NCBI GenBank assembly: GCA_009776995.1
Contig: WRMR01000236.1
Coordinates: 1-7,562, forward strand
Direction: 5' to 3'
From: Planctomycetaceae bacterium
GTDB lineage: Bacteria; Planctomycetota; Planctomycetia; Pirellulales; Thermoguttaceae
Length of the DNA stretch: 7,562 nt
Position 1 is the first letter of the stretch, and each line of letters opens with the position of its first letter. The notes beneath the pieces were generated by a model, which was not told where the DNA came from, searched no databases, and saw only the letters and a list, made by a program, of their open reading frames with translations. Position numbers and translations under genes: made by a program. Below, one piece after another: positions 6,081-7,562 of this stretch.

Positions 6081-6391
6081 CCGGAAAGTTTTCGGTTCAC
6101 CCGCACGATTGCGGAGAACAATTGAGCAGTAGGCGACGCAACATTTGGTGATACAATGGGTTAAGTTGCTCAAACTGCAAACACAATCACGTACTGAAAT
6201 TGACAGGTCATCCATTTTTGCCAAAAAACGGCAATCGGTGTTAGAAAACAGGTTTATGATATACCGCACACCGCCAACAAAGTGAAGTTTTAAAACAACA
6301 GCCTGGAGCGTAAGCGACGGGGTTTTTCTGGAACGGTACCGCTGAACCGGTCACTTACGTTCCCGGCTGTTGCCCTGGAGAAATTGTCACT
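6081..6391. other. Convergent intergenic region
   Basis: The 311 bases between the symporter stop and the FAD-gene stop contain the long hairpin A2 (6296-6372) near the right end. A 5-bp stem TTGCC/GGCAA (6218-6234) with an A-rich loop lies in the middle. I see no gene, and no classical terminator with a T-run for either side. Confidence 0.6.
6296..6372. repeat. Dispersed hairpin repeat A, copy 2 (well preserved)
   Basis: The left arm (6296-6324) and right arm (6345-6372) are near-perfect inverted repeats of about 28 bp around a loop of about 20 bases. Both arms, read inward, start CAACAGCC and contain CGTAAG followed by a GAC-rich end. Only two mismatches and one G-T pair interrupt the stem before a one-base slip near the loop. 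The right arm matches the copy at 3327-3354 at 25 of 28. Lying between convergent genes, it could act as a two-way transcription barrier. I recall similar CGTAAGCGAC hairpins in many planctomycete gaps, which I could not verify here. Confidence 0.7.
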
Positions 6392-7498
6392 TTATTTGCG
6401 TGGGACAGTATAGATTACGCCTTCGCGGTGGGCGGCCCAGGCGGTTTCAAACCAGAGGTTGCTGGCGGGAATCGGACGGCAGGGTTCGTCATGGTGGGAC
6501 GTGACTGAATGGTGTTCAACGTCCGAAAGGGCGACCGGAATCGTCATAAGTACCTTGTCTCGAAAGTCCGTATTTTCCGGCGCAATACGCCACGTTTCAT
6601 CAAGTTGTGTGTGCAACGAAATGCCGTTCGTGTCCAGCACGACCGCCGAGCCGCGACTGCCGACTCCGCTTTGCACGGCAAAACGAATCGCCTGCAAATA
6701 CGTCATCGTGGCAAAGACCAACTGCCGGTTTCGGAGGGCTTCGATTCGTCCGCGATGGCCGACAAATGACACGCCTTCGCATAGCAACCGCTCGTATTGC
6801 AACGTGGTTTCGGACACAGTCGCCTCCAATTCAGGCAGAGAACGAATTGCGCCGCCGAATCGCGACATGCGCCGTTGCATGGCACGACGGTCACTTTGCC
6901 AGTCGATGTTGCTATGTTGTGACCGTTCGCACCAGTCCGCGAGTTCCGCAGTACGTTGCCGAGCGAATTGCGTCGCCTTTTCGATTTCAAGCGACCAATC
7001 GGCGTATCGATGGGCGATGTATTCCGCCGCGCGAAACGCGCCGACCTGACCCGCGTTGAGTGCCGAGCCGCCTGGCCGTGCGACGCCGTGTGAGCCGTTG
7101 ACCTCGCCAACGGGAAACAGGTGCCGCAGGTTTGTCGATTCCCACCAATGTGTCCCGGCAAGGCCGCCGTTATTGTGTTGGGCAGACAACGCGATTTCGA
7201 GTTTCTCCCGCCGCAGGTCAATCCCGTGGTCAAGATAGAGTTGAATTGCCGCCGGATTCATTGTTTCGAGTCGCGCAATTGGTGTTGACGCAACCTGCCC
7301 ACCTGGTGGCAACACGCCCGACTTGGCCAGGTAGGTTTTCGCTTCGTCGCTGAGTGTCGCAAAATCAAGCCCTTCCGGGTTGTTGCGGTAATCGAGAAAG
7401 ACACGCCGCCCGTTGATGGCCGTTTCGCGATACACAAGCAGGTCAATCAACGACGAACCGCCGACGGCCTTGGGCGTCCTGGACCAGATAAAAACCGG
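6392..7498 (-). pseudogene. FAD-dependent oxidoreductase (fumarate reductase/SdhA-like flavoprotein), C-terminal part; N-terminus missing
   Basis: Reading starts after an in-frame TAG at 7499-7501 and runs to a TAA at 6392, about 369 codons. A TTG at 7450 could be used as a start (352 aa), but it lies inside conserved-looking sequence (PKAVGGSSLIDLLVYRE), so it is not the natural start. Counting from the TTG, the seen motifs are QHNNGG (91-96), GEVNGSHGV (115-123), RPGGSALN (125-132) and GQVG (134-137). They match the FAD-contacting end of the flavoprotein domain in fumarate reductase/succinate dehydrogenase-type enzymes, followed by a helical C-terminal domain (about 150-340). The GXGXXG Rossmann motif and most of the FAD-binding half, expected in about 250 upstream residues, are absent. 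A second in-frame TAG lies at 7514-7516. A rearrangement near 7490-7500 probably removed the 5' half; a frameshift or nonsense mutation is also possible. It is very likely non-functional. The substrate of the intact family is unknown to me. Confidence 0.72.
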
Positions 7499-7562
7499 CT
7501 ACAAGAGCGGGTACGGCTATTTAGTCAACTATGAAGGGACAGTTTGCGCACCCCAACTCCGA
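7499..7562. other. Unassigned sequence at the right edge, beyond the FAD-gene break
   Basis: On the minus strand, in the FAD frame, there are stops at 7499-7501 and 7514-7516, so the oxidoreductase does not continue. On the plus strand one frame stays open from within the FAD region to the window's edge, ending in NYEGTVCAPQLR. I do not recognise this peptide. It may be the edge of an inserted element or another gene. Confidence 0.4.

Noticed and set aside
6459..7059. Open frames of 150-196 aa on the plus strand inside the FAD gene
   Set aside because: They are antisense to the oxidoreductase fragment, which carries recognisable motifs; they are rich in Arg, Ser and Cys and fit no family.
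132..7529. Shared 10-mer TTTAGTCAAC at 132-141 and 7520-7529, possibly two IS ends
   Set aside because: Many 10-mer repeats are expected by chance in 7.5 kb, and the copies are in direct rather than inverted orientation, unlike ends of one element.
1..7562. CRISPR arrays, tRNA or rRNA genes
   Set aside because: No regularly spaced repeats with unique spacers, no tRNA-like cloverleaf and no rRNA-like stretch were noticed in the gaps.

Overview
The window looks like an accessory or flexible stretch of a chromosome from the PVC superphylum, most likely Planctomycetota. This rests on protein resemblance from memory (the GH57 enzyme, the integrase remnant, the FAD enzyme), on the lack of clear Shine-Dalgarno sites in front of three intact genes, on widely spaced genes, and on dispersed hairpin repeats in the gaps. 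No database search was possible, so the phylum is an inference. Coding parts are moderately GC-rich; the 2803-3491 gap is clearly AT-rich.

Layout. (1) 1-151: the 5' end of an IS630-type transposase gene on the minus strand, with its leader and the presumed right end of the element. (2) 155-460: a broken piece of a tyrosine recombinase, truncated on both sides, followed by a 31-bp-period direct repeat. (3) 523-2802, minus: an intact 759-aa glycoside hydrolase family 57 enzyme (alpha-amylase / 4-alpha-glucanotransferase type) with a plausible sigma-70 promoter. (4) 2803-3491: a 690-bp AT-rich gap with a direct repeat upstream of that promoter, a degenerate hairpin repeat (A1), a second repeat type (B1), and a perfect 15-bp odd palindrome. 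(5) 3492-4358, plus: an intact 288-aa microbial-type poly(ADP-ribose) glycohydrolase-like protein (TIGR02452 family). (6) 4359-4571: a second copy of repeat B and a run of degenerate heptanucleotides ending one base before the next start codon. (7) 4572-6080, plus: an intact 502-aa sodium:solute symporter. (8) 6081-6391: a convergent gap holding a long imperfect hairpin (A2), related to A1. (9) 6392-7498, minus: the C-terminal half of an FAD-dependent oxidoreductase of the fumarate reductase/succinate dehydrogenase flavoprotein type, cut off upstream by stop codons near 7499; the last ~64 bases are unassigned.

How the genes work together: the sequence does not show a shared pathway. The GH57 enzyme acts on alpha-glucans, the PARG-like protein on ADP-ribose polymers or related adducts, and the symporter imports an unknown solute with Na+. 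The coherent theme is genome plasticity: a transposase, a dead integrase, a truncated oxidoreductase gene and two families of dispersed repeats. The most interesting structure is the PARG-like gene sitting between two directly repeated copies of element B about 1 kb apart. This could be a small mobilised cassette, or simply two independent insertions of a common genomic repeat. I see no convincing new multi-gene system.
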